Shown here one piece after another: positions 44,885 through 53,326 of a DNA stretch of 54,303 nucleotides. The notes beneath the pieces were generated by a model. The model ran no database searches. It saw nothing but the letters and a program-made list of their open reading frames with translations, and had not been told where the DNA came from. A program made the translations under genes and the position numbers. This stretch comes from Gammaproteobacteria bacterium (GTDB lineage: Bacteria > Pseudomonadota > Gammaproteobacteria > Pseudomonadales > Pseudohongiellaceae). The stretch spans positions 1-54,303 of the forward strand of contig JAPPOG010000037.1 of NCBI GenBank assembly GCA_028818225.1, written 5' to 3'. How positions within the stretch are numbered: the stretch's first letter is position 1; every line of letters starts with the position of its first letter.

Positions 44885-46237
44885 TCAGGGATTATTAAGA
44901 AAATAGATTGCTGCGGTATACATGGCCTCTACTCCTCCCTTCACCGAATTTGGGTCGATAAAGAAAAAAGGCGAATGATGAGGCGGTGCTGACATTTCCC
45001 TGGCCTCAATTCGTTCCATGACATCCATCGGCGTACCACCAACACTAAAAAAGACACCGGGTACTTCATGCTCTGTTCTGGTGAAGAAAGCAAAATCTTC
45101 GCCGCCCATGCCAGTCCGCTCAGAGGTGCTTAATGGACTATAACCGAGCTGCTCAACCCAGGCGGGGATAACGCTATGCACCGCGTCATAATTATTTACG
45201 GTAGTTGGCGTGCTTTCGAAACCAATTCTCACTATTGGTAGCAAATCATCAGGCAGGCCGTTCAATCTACCAACATTAAGCGCTGTATCATGTATGCTTC
45301 CCAACACCTGCTCCCGAACTGCTTCGGAATCAGTGCGAACTGTTATTTGAAGATTCACTTCATCAGAAATGATGTTGTGCTTATTCCCGCCCTGGAAAGA
45401 TCCAACGGTGATGACGGCTGGAGAAAAAGGATTAATTTGCCGACTGATAATCCCCTGTAATGCTATGACTAGCTGTGAGGCCACATAGATTGGGTCGATA
45501 GTTTGATGAGGATAAGCTCCATGCCCACCTACACCTCTTACCTGGATGTCGACGCTGTCTACGCTGGAATACATGATCCCGTCTCTAATGCTAATCGCAC
45601 CACTGGGCATTCCGGAAGACACATGCAAGCCAAGGGCATAATCGGGAACACCAAAGCGCTCATATAAGCCATCCTCAAGCATGGCTTTTGCCCCATTGAT
45701 TATTTCTTCTGCTGGCTGTCCTACCAGCATCACCGTGCCACCCCACTTGTCCCGGTTATCCATCAACATTTTCGCAGTACCCACCAGGGAAGTGATATGC
45801 ATATCATGGCCACAGGCGTGCATGACCGGCATTTCCTCGCCGTCGAGATTTACCTGTCTCGCTCTCGACATGTAAGTCAGGCCACTATCTTCCAACACTG
45901 GCAGCCCATCCATATCAGCACGAATCATCACCAGCGGCCCATCACCATTTTCAATCATACCTACCAGGCCAGTTCCGCCGACTCCCTCGGTAACTTCGAC
46001 CCCCAGAGTACGCAACTCTTCAGCAAGACGCGCAGCAGTCTTGTTTTCCAAAAAGCTTAATTCGGGATTCTGGTGAAACCAGACGAACAGATCTTCGAGA
46101 TGGTCATCGTAATACTGCTCAATTGCAGATTTTAGAGCCTGATCTGCAGCAAAGCCATTTGACGAACAAAGACCTAGAATCAAAGCAATAATTAATTTAG
46201 AGCGCGCGAGGTGATCAAGTAGTGGTAATAGCTTCAT
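44885..46237 (-). CDS. Exported M20 family amidohydrolase/peptidase
   Basis: The 450-residue protein has a signal peptide (SKLIIALILGLCSSNGFAAD). An M20D amidohydrolase follows: WFHQNPELSFLENKTA, RADMDGLPV, MPVMHACGHDMHITSLVG (Cys and His metal ligands), GQPAEEIINGAKAMLEDG (catalytic Glu), VGGHGAYPH dimerisation-domain loop and GMGGEDFAFF. Relatives hydrolyse N-acyl amino acids or hippurate-type amides. The leader places it in the periplasm, unlike most cytosolic relatives. Confidence 0.92.
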   Translation of the reverse strand: MKLLPLLDHLARSKLIIALILGLCSSNGFAADQALKSAIEQYYDDHLEDLFVWFHQNPELSFLENKTAARLAEELRTLGVEVTEGVGGTGLVGMIENGDGPLVMIRADMDGLPVLEDSGLTYMSRARQVNLDGEEMPVMHACGHDMHITSLVGTAKMLMDNRDKWGGTVMLVGQPAEEIINGAKAMLEDGLYERFGVPDYALGLHVSSGMPSGAISIRDGIMYSSVDSVDIQVRGVGGHGAYPHQTIDPIYVASQLVIALQGIISRQINPFSPAVITVGSFQGGNKHNIISDEVNLQITVRTDSEAVREQVLGSIHDTALNVGRLNGLPDDLLPIVRIGFESTPTTVNNYDAVHSVIPAWVEQLGYSPLSTSERTGMGGEDFAFFTRTEHEVPGVFFSVGGTPMDVMERIEAREMSAPPHHSPFFFIDPNSVKGGVEAMYTAAIYFLNNP

Positions 46238-46277
46238 AAGACACGTCTACTTAAATTTAAGTAAACCGGCAGAGTAA

Positions 46278-46526
46278 ATGACCCCCGGGTTTTTGAAAAG
46301 TAGAATTCACCCCATTCCTCAGTTAATCTTGCTCAAAGCACTGCAGGGTACGAGGCTTTCCAGCATGGGATCTAATCAATGCAGGCGCCAATTCCCGCAG
46401 GGCTCGGCAGCAGTATTATTGGGCGCCGCCGCTGCAACTGGCGGAATTAGACTATGCCCAATAATTTATAACACTACTGAGCATAGAGATCGTGCCATTG
46501 CCGGCATAAAAGAGCTAATGACCTAG
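46278..46526 (+). pseudogene. Remnant of a luciferase-like (LLM) flavin monooxygenase
   Basis: The frame's last ~40 residues (SAAVLLGAAAATGGIRLCPI then IYNTTEHRDRAIAGIKELMT) fit the LLM-class segment L-AAAA-T-RIRLG-....HP...AKELA-LD. Neither the N-terminal barrel start nor the rest of the enzyme is present, as a stop and then another gene follow 10 bp later. A degraded gene fragment is the likely reading; recognition is by eye only. Confidence 0.35.
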
Positions 46527-46535
46527 GAATTCACC

Positions 46536-47276
46536 ATGAACACAAAAATCGCACTCTTCACCGCCTTGCTGCTCTTCATAGCTGTTAGTACGCATTTCAC
46601 TATTACTGCCAATGCCCAGGAAGTTGAATACCAACTACAGGGCATGCAAACCCAGGACAAGATTCCCGCCGATATCCACATGGATTCATTAGCGCGCCTG
46701 CCTCAGGTACAGAGAGCAGAACTCGATGAAGTCGGGCAGAATGCGTTTGATACCTATGTCAGGCCGGGTACAGGCTACGAAACCGGTCTAAGAGGCCCGG
46801 TTGGCATGTGGATGCATAGCCCTATTTTAGCCGAAGCGGTTTTCGATTTACGCCAGAGAGTTCGCTATGGAACACCAAAAGACCAACGATTAACTGAACT
46901 CATAATCCTGTCTACCGCCAGGGAAATCAGCAATCAATATGAATGGTCGGCACACGAGCCTCTGGCACAGGCCGCTGGCCTGGAACAGGACATTATTGAA
47001 GTCGTTAAATATCGGAAGGATATGAATTCGCTGCCCCCAATCAACGGATTCGGTGAGATAGAACAAACCCTGGTCCAATTTACCCGGGAGCTGGTTAGTG
47101 AAGAGAAAGTCAGCGCAGCGACCTTTGCTAAAGCAATCGACTTGTTTGGCGGCGAAGGACTGGTTGATATTGTAGGACTTGTGGGTTACTACAACTTTGT
47201 CGCCATGACATTAAAAGCCTTTGATGTGCAGCGGCCGGTAGGCACAGAATTACTTCTACCTATGGTTTCAGATTGA
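46536..47276 (+). CDS. Exported carboxymuconolactone decarboxylase-like protein
   Basis: The 246-residue protein has a signal peptide (MNTKIALFTALLLFIAVSTH, TANAQE). A CMD/AhpD-fold domain follows: GLRGPVGMWMHSPILAEAVF, QRLTELIILSTAREISNQYEW, SAHEPLAQAAGLEQDIIEVV, and a second helical half. The CxxC of AhpD peroxidase-type members is absent; EWSAHEPLA occupies that place, as in the decarboxylase-like group. AGGA precedes ATG 46536. The substrate is unknown. Confidence 0.87.
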   Translation: MNTKIALFTALLLFIAVSTHFTITANAQEVEYQLQGMQTQDKIPADIHMDSLARLPQVQRAELDEVGQNAFDTYVRPGTGYETGLRGPVGMWMHSPILAEAVFDLRQRVRYGTPKDQRLTELIILSTAREISNQYEWSAHEPLAQAAGLEQDIIEVVKYRKDMNSLPPINGFGEIEQTLVQFTRELVSEEKVSAATFAKAIDLFGGEGLVDIVGLVGYYNFVAMTLKAFDVQRPVGTELLLPMVSD

Positions 47277-47494
47277 TAAGCCCAGACCGTTGTTTGGCTA
47301 GTTTGATTATTCGCCTGGGTACAGGAGCCTGCTCCTTCGCAATACCGGTACCGAATATCGTGATACGTTTCATTTTTTAATTGCTGCCGAAATTTTTCTG
47401 ATGGTAAAGGGAATATTTTGCTTTGTTTTAAAGCGATTAATTTGCCGTAACAACGAGTAAGCATTAATAGAGCCGGAGCCACACCCGCTTTTTC

Positions 47495-48577
47495 TTATAT
47501 TCCTTTTAAAAACTCATGCATTGCAGTATTAGTTTCATCCGGTGCTTCTTGTTGTACCCAGTGCCCTACTTCCGGTATCAGCACCGTGCCGCGATAATCC
47601 ATTGCAACTCGGCTCATTGCTCCAGTTAATTGCCCTTCGTTAGCTCCGGCAATTACAACATCACGCTCTCCGGCGATAAATAATGTAGGAATTGCGATGC
47701 TATCGCTAATACCTTCTGTGATTTCCCAGTTACGATGAAAATTGCGGTAATAATTTACGCCACCACGGAAACCAGCAGATTCGAACTGGCCTACCACATA
47801 ATCCAGGTCTTCCTGAGTTAACCATTGCGGCAGTCCAATGGGTGCACCAAGGCGCCCTATCCAGCCTCCCGCGGATCGTAACGGATCTGTAATAGTTGGC
47901 GCTTCGCGGGGAGATGTCGGTGACAAGTACAGCCTGCTGAGTATCCCCCTCGGATCATTGTCATATTCCGCTTCGGCAACGCCACCGGCTTCATTGTGAT
48001 ACAGGATGTAATAAAAGTTATCGCCAAAAGTTTCACGCCAGCCCACCATGGGCGATTGCGGTGCACGCCCGCCATAGGGAACACTCATAGCAATTAATGC
48101 CAAAAATCGATCGGGATGCATGAGCACACTATTCCAGGCAACTATTGATCCCCAATCATGTCCGACCATAATGGCCTGCTCCTCCCCCAGAGCATCAAGG
48201 ATACCTACCATATCGCCGGTCAACTGAATGATGTTATAGTCTTCGACATCTGGTGGTGCGTCGCTTTCGCCGTAGCCGCGCATATCAGGAGCCACTACAC
48301 GATAACCATTCCCAGCAAAATAAGTGAGCTGATGGCGCCAGTTGTACCACGACTCCGGCCAACCATGAGCAAATAAGATTAGTGGTCCAGAATCCCCTGC
48401 CTCGGCAATTCGCATGCGAATACCATTGCTTTCTATAAATCGAAAAGTAACCCCTGCCACGGGGGAAGCTGTGGTCATTGTATTTCCTTGTGCATATATA
48501 AAAGTTGAAAAAATTAGACTGGCCAAAACTGTTATGAGTTTGGGTGACCAATGCGACAATTGAGGTACTATTTTCAT
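47495..48577 (-). CDS. Exported alpha/beta hydrolase, epoxide-hydrolase-like
   Basis: The 360-residue protein has a signal sequence (LITVLASLIFSTFIYAQG). The fold is alpha/beta hydrolase: oxyanion motif FAHGWPESWYNWRHQL, DMRGYGESDAPPDV, nucleophile elbow GHDWGSIVAW (Asp nucleophile, as in epoxide hydrolases and haloalkane dehalogenases) and VGHWVQQEAPDE with the catalytic His. GDRDV-like FIAGERDVVIAG supplies the acid region. The HGWPESW motif favours epoxide hydrolase. AGGTAGG precedes the ATG. Confidence 0.9.
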   Translation of the reverse strand: MKIVPQLSHWSPKLITVLASLIFSTFIYAQGNTMTTASPVAGVTFRFIESNGIRMRIAEAGDSGPLILFAHGWPESWYNWRHQLTYFAGNGYRVVAPDMRGYGESDAPPDVEDYNIIQLTGDMVGILDALGEEQAIMVGHDWGSIVAWNSVLMHPDRFLALIAMSVPYGGRAPQSPMVGWRETFGDNFYYILYHNEAGGVAEAEYDNDPRGILSRLYLSPTSPREAPTITDPLRSAGGWIGRLGAPIGLPQWLTQEDLDYVVGQFESAGFRGGVNYYRNFHRNWEITEGISDSIAIPTLFIAGERDVVIAGANEGQLTGAMSRVAMDYRGTVLIPEVGHWVQQEAPDETNTAMHEFLKGI

Positions 48578-48775
48578 CTAGCCTACCTTTCTATTATTAC
48601 TGGTTTCTGCTACTGACTACTACCACTGACTAAATCAAGCCTACCACGGTCAACAGAGAGTTCTCTACGCCTGAAAAGTTGGAGGAGCCAAATACTGTTG
48701 CACAGAAATTCTTTTTCTTATGAGCGGAAACCGCTATGCTTTGGGTCCCAGCTTTTTTAAGGATTGGATTTGTAA

Positions 48776-49660
48776 GTGACTGAAATATATGATGTTCCCT
48801 ACATGGAAAGAACCCGGGATTATTACCGCGCTCAGGGATACACAACAGATTATGTCTGGGCACACAATTCAGAAACCCCATTCACACCTCTCTTAAAACC
48901 AATGCATGCAAGCCGCGCCGGCGTCGTAACAACCGCAATGCCGGATACAGAAATCGGCCGCGCGCATCGCAAAGTCTATTCAACCCTGGTAGCACCTATC
49001 CCAGGTTCAATGTATACGAAAGAATTATCCTGGCATCAGGCCGTCACCCATACCGATGATGTAAATAGTTTTATTCCCCTGGAACAATTGTTAGTACTTG
49101 TTGATGAGGGAGGCATCGGAAGCCTGGCACCAAGATTTCATTCAGTACCCACCGAATACAGTCAGCGCAATACTATGGAAAATGATGCTCCTGAAATCCT
49201 GGAACGCTTGCGCGAAGATGAGGTGGATGTTGCCATCCTGGTACCTTTGTGACCGGTCTGTCACCAGACCGTGAGTCTGGTAGCGAGACATCTGGAATCC
49301 AACGGTATGCCAACGCTGATTATGGGCTCAGCACGAGATATCGTGGAGCATTGCGGCGTTCCCCGGTTTCTCTACACTGATTTCCCTTTGGGAAATCCAT
49401 GCGGCAAACCTTACGATCATGCTATGCAACTCAGCATTATCAGTCAGGCCATCGCTTTATTTAGAACAGCAACATCGGCCAATACTATGGAACAAACCCC
49501 TTACCTTTGGTCTGCAGACAATAGCTGGCGTGATGATTACGCCAGAGTTGACGACTCTAATCGCGAAGAGTTAGCAAAGCGAGGTGAAGCACGGCGGAAA
49601 CGTCAGGCCGAAGAAAAAGCTACAGGAATAGAACGCGCAGCAATGATTGCAGAAGCTTGA
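48776..49660 (+). CDS. Selenoprotein of the glycine/sarcosine/betaine/D-proline reductase selenoprotein B family (TGA = Sec)
   Basis: One reading frame of 294 residues spans an in-frame TGA at 49250-49252 (residue 159). Before it the frame reads PEILERLREDEVDVAILVPL. After it the same frame continues PVCHQTVSLVARHLESNGMP and TLIMGSARDIVEHCGVPRFL, then YTDFPLGNPCGKP, all typical of GrdB/PrdB-like proteins. The redox motif is therefore U159-P-V-C162; many relatives have Cys in the first position. A SECIS-like hairpin starts 11 nt after the TGA. The start is GTG 48776 with AAGGA upstream. Decoding needs selA/B/C/D elsewhere in the genome. The enzymatic role outside clostridial amino-acid reductases is unknown. 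Conventional annotation would split it into two ORFs (48776-49252 and 49271-49660). Confidence 0.85.
49264..49280 (+). promoter_or_regulatory. Putative bacterial SECIS element
   Basis: CCAGAC (49264-49269) and GTCTGG (49275-49280) form a perfect 6-bp stem around the 5-nt loop CGTGA. The apical loop begins 17 nt after the TGA and has a G as its second base followed by T, which fits the published bacterial SECIS criteria (16-37 nt spacing, G in the first two loop positions, 4-16-bp upper stem). An alternative 7-bp hairpin (49254-49260 with 49265-49271) starts 1 nt after the TGA and is exclusive with it. Confidence 0.75.
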
Positions 49661-49736
49661 AAAAGCATTGAAATCTCTCGAAATTTGACAGTTAATTAAG
49701 TCGAGAGCTAACAAGAAACCTAATGAGGCTATAACA

Positions 49737-50597
49737 ATGAAAACTATTCGACTCGCCCTGATTACATTACTGACGCTGGCCTGGTTTTTACCTGCCCTGG
49801 GGCAGGATACACGCATGTATAACACTGTAAAAACCAAGCTTGCAGAAGGCAGGCAAGTGGTGGGCGGAACCGTAGATACACCCGATCCAGATATTTACTG
49901 CGCTATGGCCAATTCAGGATTTGATTTTATCTGGATTGAAATGCAGCACAGCTCGCTGAATTACACCGACGTGGCGCGGATGATCTGGGCTTGTCGTGAT
50001 GCACCAGCCGTCCCTTTTATTCGTATTCCGGATGCGACAGAAGGCGATATTCAGAAAGCTACTGATATTGGCGCTCTAGGCCTAATCGTGCCGATGGTGG
50101 ATACGGCAGAAAAGATGGAACAAACTGTCCACTTTGCCAAATACCCACCGGAAGGACGCCGCAGTCAGGGTGGCGGACAATATGGCCGACTCTGGGGTAG
50201 CGACTATCGCCAAACCTGGAATGACAACCTAATGGTGATTGCCATGGTTGAAACCCTCATCGGCGTGGAAGCCTCGGCCGAAATTGCCGGAGTCGATGGT
50301 GTCGATGCTGTATTCGTTGCCAGTGGCGATCTGGGCAGTTTCAGCGGCATGCGTCAAGGCGATCCAGCCTATGAAGAACTGGTTGATAAGATTAAAAGCG
50401 CAACGGAAAACGCGGGCAAATTTGTTGGTGGCCCATCTGCCTGGATGCAAACCCGGGATGGCTATCAATTCTTTCAAGGCCCAAGCACTGGCAGCCTGAT
50501 TCGGATAGGCACACGAGTTTCTCTGGAAGAAGCAGATCCCTGTCGCTTCTTACCTTCTGGTGCCACACCAGTTGCTGGCGAGAATCCTTGTCCTTAA
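49737..50597 (+). CDS. Exported HpcH/HpaI-type aldolase family protein
   Basis: The 286-residue protein has a signal peptide (MKTIRLALITLLTLAWFLPALG). The rest follows the class II HpaI/2-dehydro-3-deoxyglucarate aldolase pattern: GGTVDTPDPDIYCAMANSGF, DFIWIEMQHSSLNYTDV, PFIRIPDATEGDIQKATDIG, ALGLIVPMVDTAEKM, and VDAVFVASGDLGSFSG with the metal-binding Glu and Asp in place. Such aldolases cleave 4-hydroxy-2-oxo acids to pyruvate plus an aldehyde and are normally cytosolic, so the leader is unusual. It is 77 bp after the selenoprotein gene; a shared transcript is possible. A terminator follows. Confidence 0.88.
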   Translation: MKTIRLALITLLTLAWFLPALGQDTRMYNTVKTKLAEGRQVVGGTVDTPDPDIYCAMANSGFDFIWIEMQHSSLNYTDVARMIWACRDAPAVPFIRIPDATEGDIQKATDIGALGLIVPMVDTAEKMEQTVHFAKYPPEGRRSQGGGQYGRLWGSDYRQTWNDNLMVIAMVETLIGVEASAEIAGVDGVDAVFVASGDLGSFSGMRQGDPAYEELVDKIKSATENAGKFVGGPSAWMQTRDGYQFFQGPSTGSLIRIGTRVSLEEADPCRFLPSGATPVAGENPCP

Positions 50598-50610
50598 CCA
50601 GTAGTTTTAG

Positions 50611-50648
50611 AAGCCGACCCGAACAAGTATTCGAGTCGGCTTTGTTAT
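50611..50648 (+). terminator. Intrinsic terminator after the HpaI-type aldolase gene
   Basis: AAGCCGAC (50611-50618) pairs with GTCGGCTT (50635-50642), with an inner CGAA/TTCG extension across one mismatch. TTTGTTATT follows. It sits 14 bp after the stop codon at 50597. Confidence 0.75.
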
Positions 50649-50669
50649 TCAAGTATTACCATCAGTGAA

Positions 50670-51071
50670 ATGCGATCTATAAAAAGTATCAGTATCGAAA
50701 GCTGGATACAGATGGCAACCTGCGCCGCGGTAATCATTGGCATTATTCTGGTTGTCTATGAATTAGGTCAAACTCGACGTATAGCCTTTACCGAAATGGC
50801 CCAGGAAGCAATGAGTGAATTAAATTTGCGTGAGACTACGCTCTTTGGTGAAGAAGCTGCTGCCACAATCGCCAAAGCTTGCATCTCTCCTGCCGATCTG
50901 AGCGATTCTGAAAAAGTTGTACTTGATAGCGTTTTTTCCGCTCAAATTAATTTTGCTGTGCGCATTAAGCTATTGGAAGACACTGGCGGGATTGACACAA
51001 TTTGGCGAACCAATGTTCAACAGGCAGTCGACTACATCAATGCCTTCCCCAAGGAAAAGCATGGATGGTAA
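50670..51071 (+). CDS. Membrane-anchored hypothetical protein, possibly frameshifted at its 3' end
   Basis: The 133-residue protein has one N-terminal membrane helix (MATCAAVIIGIILVVYEL) and a helical soluble part (RRIAFTEMAQEAMSELNLRE). It looks like the common small anchored proteins of unknown function with the W-x-x-Y-E-L-x-Q-R start. It ends at TAA 51069-51071 right after FPKEKHGW. The +2 frame from ATG 51065 to 51181 continues with VIGKSAWDEEFNQAVALAAE, where relatives usually carry a W-rich segment, so a frameshift is possible. Confidence 0.55.
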   Translation: MRSIKSISIESWIQMATCAAVIIGIILVVYELGQTRRIAFTEMAQEAMSELNLRETTLFGEEAAATIAKACISPADLSDSEKVVLDSVFSAQINFAVRIKLLEDTGGIDTIWRTNVQQAVDYINAFPKEKHGW

Positions 51072-51181
51072 TCGGCAAAAGCGCCTGGGATGAAGAGTTT
51101 AATCAAGCGGTAGCATTGGCCGCGGAAGCGCCAGCGCCAATGACCTGCCAACAACGCATAGCTTTAATGAACACCCTCTAG
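51065..51181 (+). pseudogene. Overlapping 38-codon frame, likely displaced C-terminus of the preceding gene
   Basis: It encodes MVIGKSAWDEEFNQAVALAA and a short continuation ending RIALMNTL. It overlaps the stop of the 50670 gene by 7 bp in another frame. It either restores that protein's C-terminus after a one-base indel or is a chance frame. The following 51182-51341 shows nothing. Confidence 0.3.
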
Positions 51182-51341
51182 CTCCTTACATTCTACTCCA
51201 CACTTTACCTGGAAACTGGCTGGGCGAGTAAAGCATGGAAAGACAGCACAAGTATTCGATAAAGTCGCCTCGTTAAAAACTGCCTAACCCGAAGAAGGAA
51301 TGCACATGCGCTTATAGAGCTCTACTATGAAGAATGAGCAA

Positions 51342-51866
51342 TCAGTACTCTAGATAGGCGAAGAAAGCCATGTCATCAAATGGCCGCATAATAATCAGGC
51401 GGGCCGCATTGGGATAGCCTCCTCGCGTAACTATATTAATAGGGTACACATAGTGTGAATCCCTGCGTATTTCATCCAGGCTTGGAAACCAATCGACATA
51501 ACCGCTATCCAACATATTACCAATAAATTCCACAGCTTCATCAAGCTCAGCTGTCAGGCGATCGCCGCGCACAACACCCTGTTGTTGCCACAGCAACTCG
51601 GTATCCATGCCTGTGACACGAACGGCGAAAGCTTTCTCGATGTCACCAAAAAAAGACCCATCCAGCAGATGGCTTTGCATCAATTCGGTCGGTGGATTTC
51701 TGAAAAATCTTTGCAAAGCCAGATAGTCCTGGTCGGAATCATCTATGGCAGTGGGTTCGATAAAGCTGAACATAAGCCCAACCAACAACACAAAGATGCC
51801 GACAATTGCAGACGCGAATATACCGAAGGCAACAAGAAGTTTTTTAGTGGAGAGTCCAGCGGACAT
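51342..51866 (-). CDS. Inner-membrane-anchored hypothetical protein
   Basis: The ~174-residue protein begins MSAGLSTKKLLVAFGIFASA with one long membrane helix (about residues 8-35, through FVLLVGLMFSFI). A soluble domain of ~135 residues follows (YLALQRFFRNPPTELMQSHL ... RLIIMRPFDDMAFFAYLEY). ATG 51866 is preferred to the TTG at 51872. No family is recognised. It follows the amidohydrolase gene by 48 bp on the same strand, possibly as one unit. Confidence 0.62.
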   Translation of the reverse strand: MSAGLSTKKLLVAFGIFASAIVGIFVLLVGLMFSFIEPTAIDDSDQDYLALQRFFRNPPTELMQSHLLDGSFFGDIEKAFAVRVTGMDTELLWQQQGVVRGDRLTAELDEAVEFIGNMLDSGYVDWFPSLDEIRRDSHYVYPINIVTRGGYPNAARLIIMRPFDDMAFFAYLEY

Positions 51867-51914
51867 AATCAAATAGGGAAAGTAAGGGGAGCCGAAACTC
51901 CCCTGGTACAGTTC

Positions 51915-53198
51915 TTATTCGCCGGGCACAAGATTTCCGGCGATGTAGACGCTCTCGATGGAATGCGTATTACGAATATCAGCAGCAGGGTTTTCCGTGA
52001 GTACTGAAAAATCACCCCACTTACCTGGCTCCAGGGTGCCGATATCTCCCATGCCAATACAATCTGCAGCAACACCTGTTGAAGCTCGGATTGCATCCAA
52101 AGGAGACATCCCGGCATCAACCATCATGTGCATTTCCATGTGCTCAAAATAACCCTGAAAACGGGCTGGAGGACCAGTATCGGTTCCCATGGCTACCCTG
52201 ACTCCAGCATTGTGCAGAGCCCCGACATTTTCCATTGCTGTTGGCAATTGCGCTTTATAGGTTTGTGCAGAACGTGAACCAGCCATGCGGGACATGCGCT
52301 CCGGTGTCGATAGCTCTTCTATGATCGCAGGCTCTACTTCTTTCAGAAAATAAGGATCTTCAAAAAATTCCGGCACGCTTTCGTAAACAAATGTAGAAAC
52401 CTCGCGAGTCAATGTCGGGATGTAACAAGTATCACTCGCGGTGACCATATTGATGAATTCCTGGTCAACAGCAAGATCACGAATACTATGAGCAATAATG
52501 TCAGCATTAGCATCTAACATGAATTTTGCATCATCCAGGTAGTACAAATGCACAGCCACAGGCAAGCGGCGTGTATGAGCCTGATCCACTAGCGCTTCGA
52601 AAAAAGGGCGAGGCATCTTTTGCGTAGCACCGAGATTGTCATCGATTCTTACTTTAATAAAATCGGCACCCATATCTGCATTACGATTTACTTCATCGCG
52701 AATTGCCTGTTCTGAATCACCAACGACAACACTTCCTGCCACATAGATACGAGCACGATCTAAATCTTTATTGAATTGTTCGTTACGTAACTGGAAGCCT
52801 TCCGCCTGATCACCACCGAGACTATTTACCGCAGTAACACCATAACGAGCATAGAGCCCCAGTTGCCGTAATAAATTACTGCGGTCATAGCCACCATTAC
52901 CATTGAGCCCAATTGTTGCACCAACATGGCCGTGAGCATTAATCAATCCCGGCATGATGTACTTGCCTGAGACATCGACAACTTCAGCATCTGTCGGCAA
53001 GGTCACTTCCGAGCGGGGGCCAACCGAGCGAATCCGCCCTTCGGTAATAACTATAACGCCGTCTTCCAGGGGCGCCGCATCGGTGCCATCAATAATGGTT
53101 GCACCGACAAATGCCACGGTTCCATCATTGGCCAAGACCGGCGATGAAAAAACTAGAAATCCAAGTAACGCTAAAAAACTTGTTATTGCTCTTCTCAT
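51915..53198 (-). CDS. Exported amidohydrolase family protein
   Basis: The 427-residue protein has a signal peptide (ITSFLALLGFLVFSSPVLAND). A composite-domain amidohydrolase follows: the beta-sandwich edge VIVITEGRIRSVGPRSEV, metal site MPGLINAHGHVGA (HxH), VAVHLYYLDD and IIAHSIRDLA histidines, and GTDTGPPARFQG with the catalytic Asp. The C-terminal IGTLEPGKWGDFSVL is the usual closing strand. Relatives include imidazolonepropionase/prolidase-like enzymes. The periplasmic location is predicted by the leader. The substrate is unknown. Confidence 0.9.
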   Translation of the reverse strand: MRRAITSFLALLGFLVFSSPVLANDGTVAFVGATIIDGTDAAPLEDGVIVITEGRIRSVGPRSEVTLPTDAEVVDVSGKYIMPGLINAHGHVGATIGLNGNGGYDRSNLLRQLGLYARYGVTAVNSLGGDQAEGFQLRNEQFNKDLDRARIYVAGSVVVGDSEQAIRDEVNRNADMGADFIKVRIDDNLGATQKMPRPFFEALVDQAHTRRLPVAVHLYYLDDAKFMLDANADIIAHSIRDLAVDQEFINMVTASDTCYIPTLTREVSTFVYESVPEFFEDPYFLKEVEPAIIEELSTPERMSRMAGSRSAQTYKAQLPTAMENVGALHNAGVRVAMGTDTGPPARFQGYFEHMEMHMMVDAGMSPLDAIRASTGVAADCIGMGDIGTLEPGKWGDFSVLTENPAADIRNTHSIESVYIAGNLVPGE

Positions 53199-53326
53199 AG
53201 CGATTTCCTCCTGCCGGATATTTGAGAGGATTTACACTGGAAAAGCAATAGCTTGCAATACCTGCGGTTTATCGTAGAGGGCATGAAAAAGCAGTAATAT
53301 GAAGATCCATTTTTGCCCCGGATGGA

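Noticed and set aside
48776..49252. Reading 48776-49252 and 49271-49660 as two separate genes or a nonsense-mutated pseudogene
   Set aside because: Both halves are in the same frame across a single TGA, the position is a redox motif with downstream Cys, and a SECIS-like hairpin follows. A selenoprotein explains all of this better.
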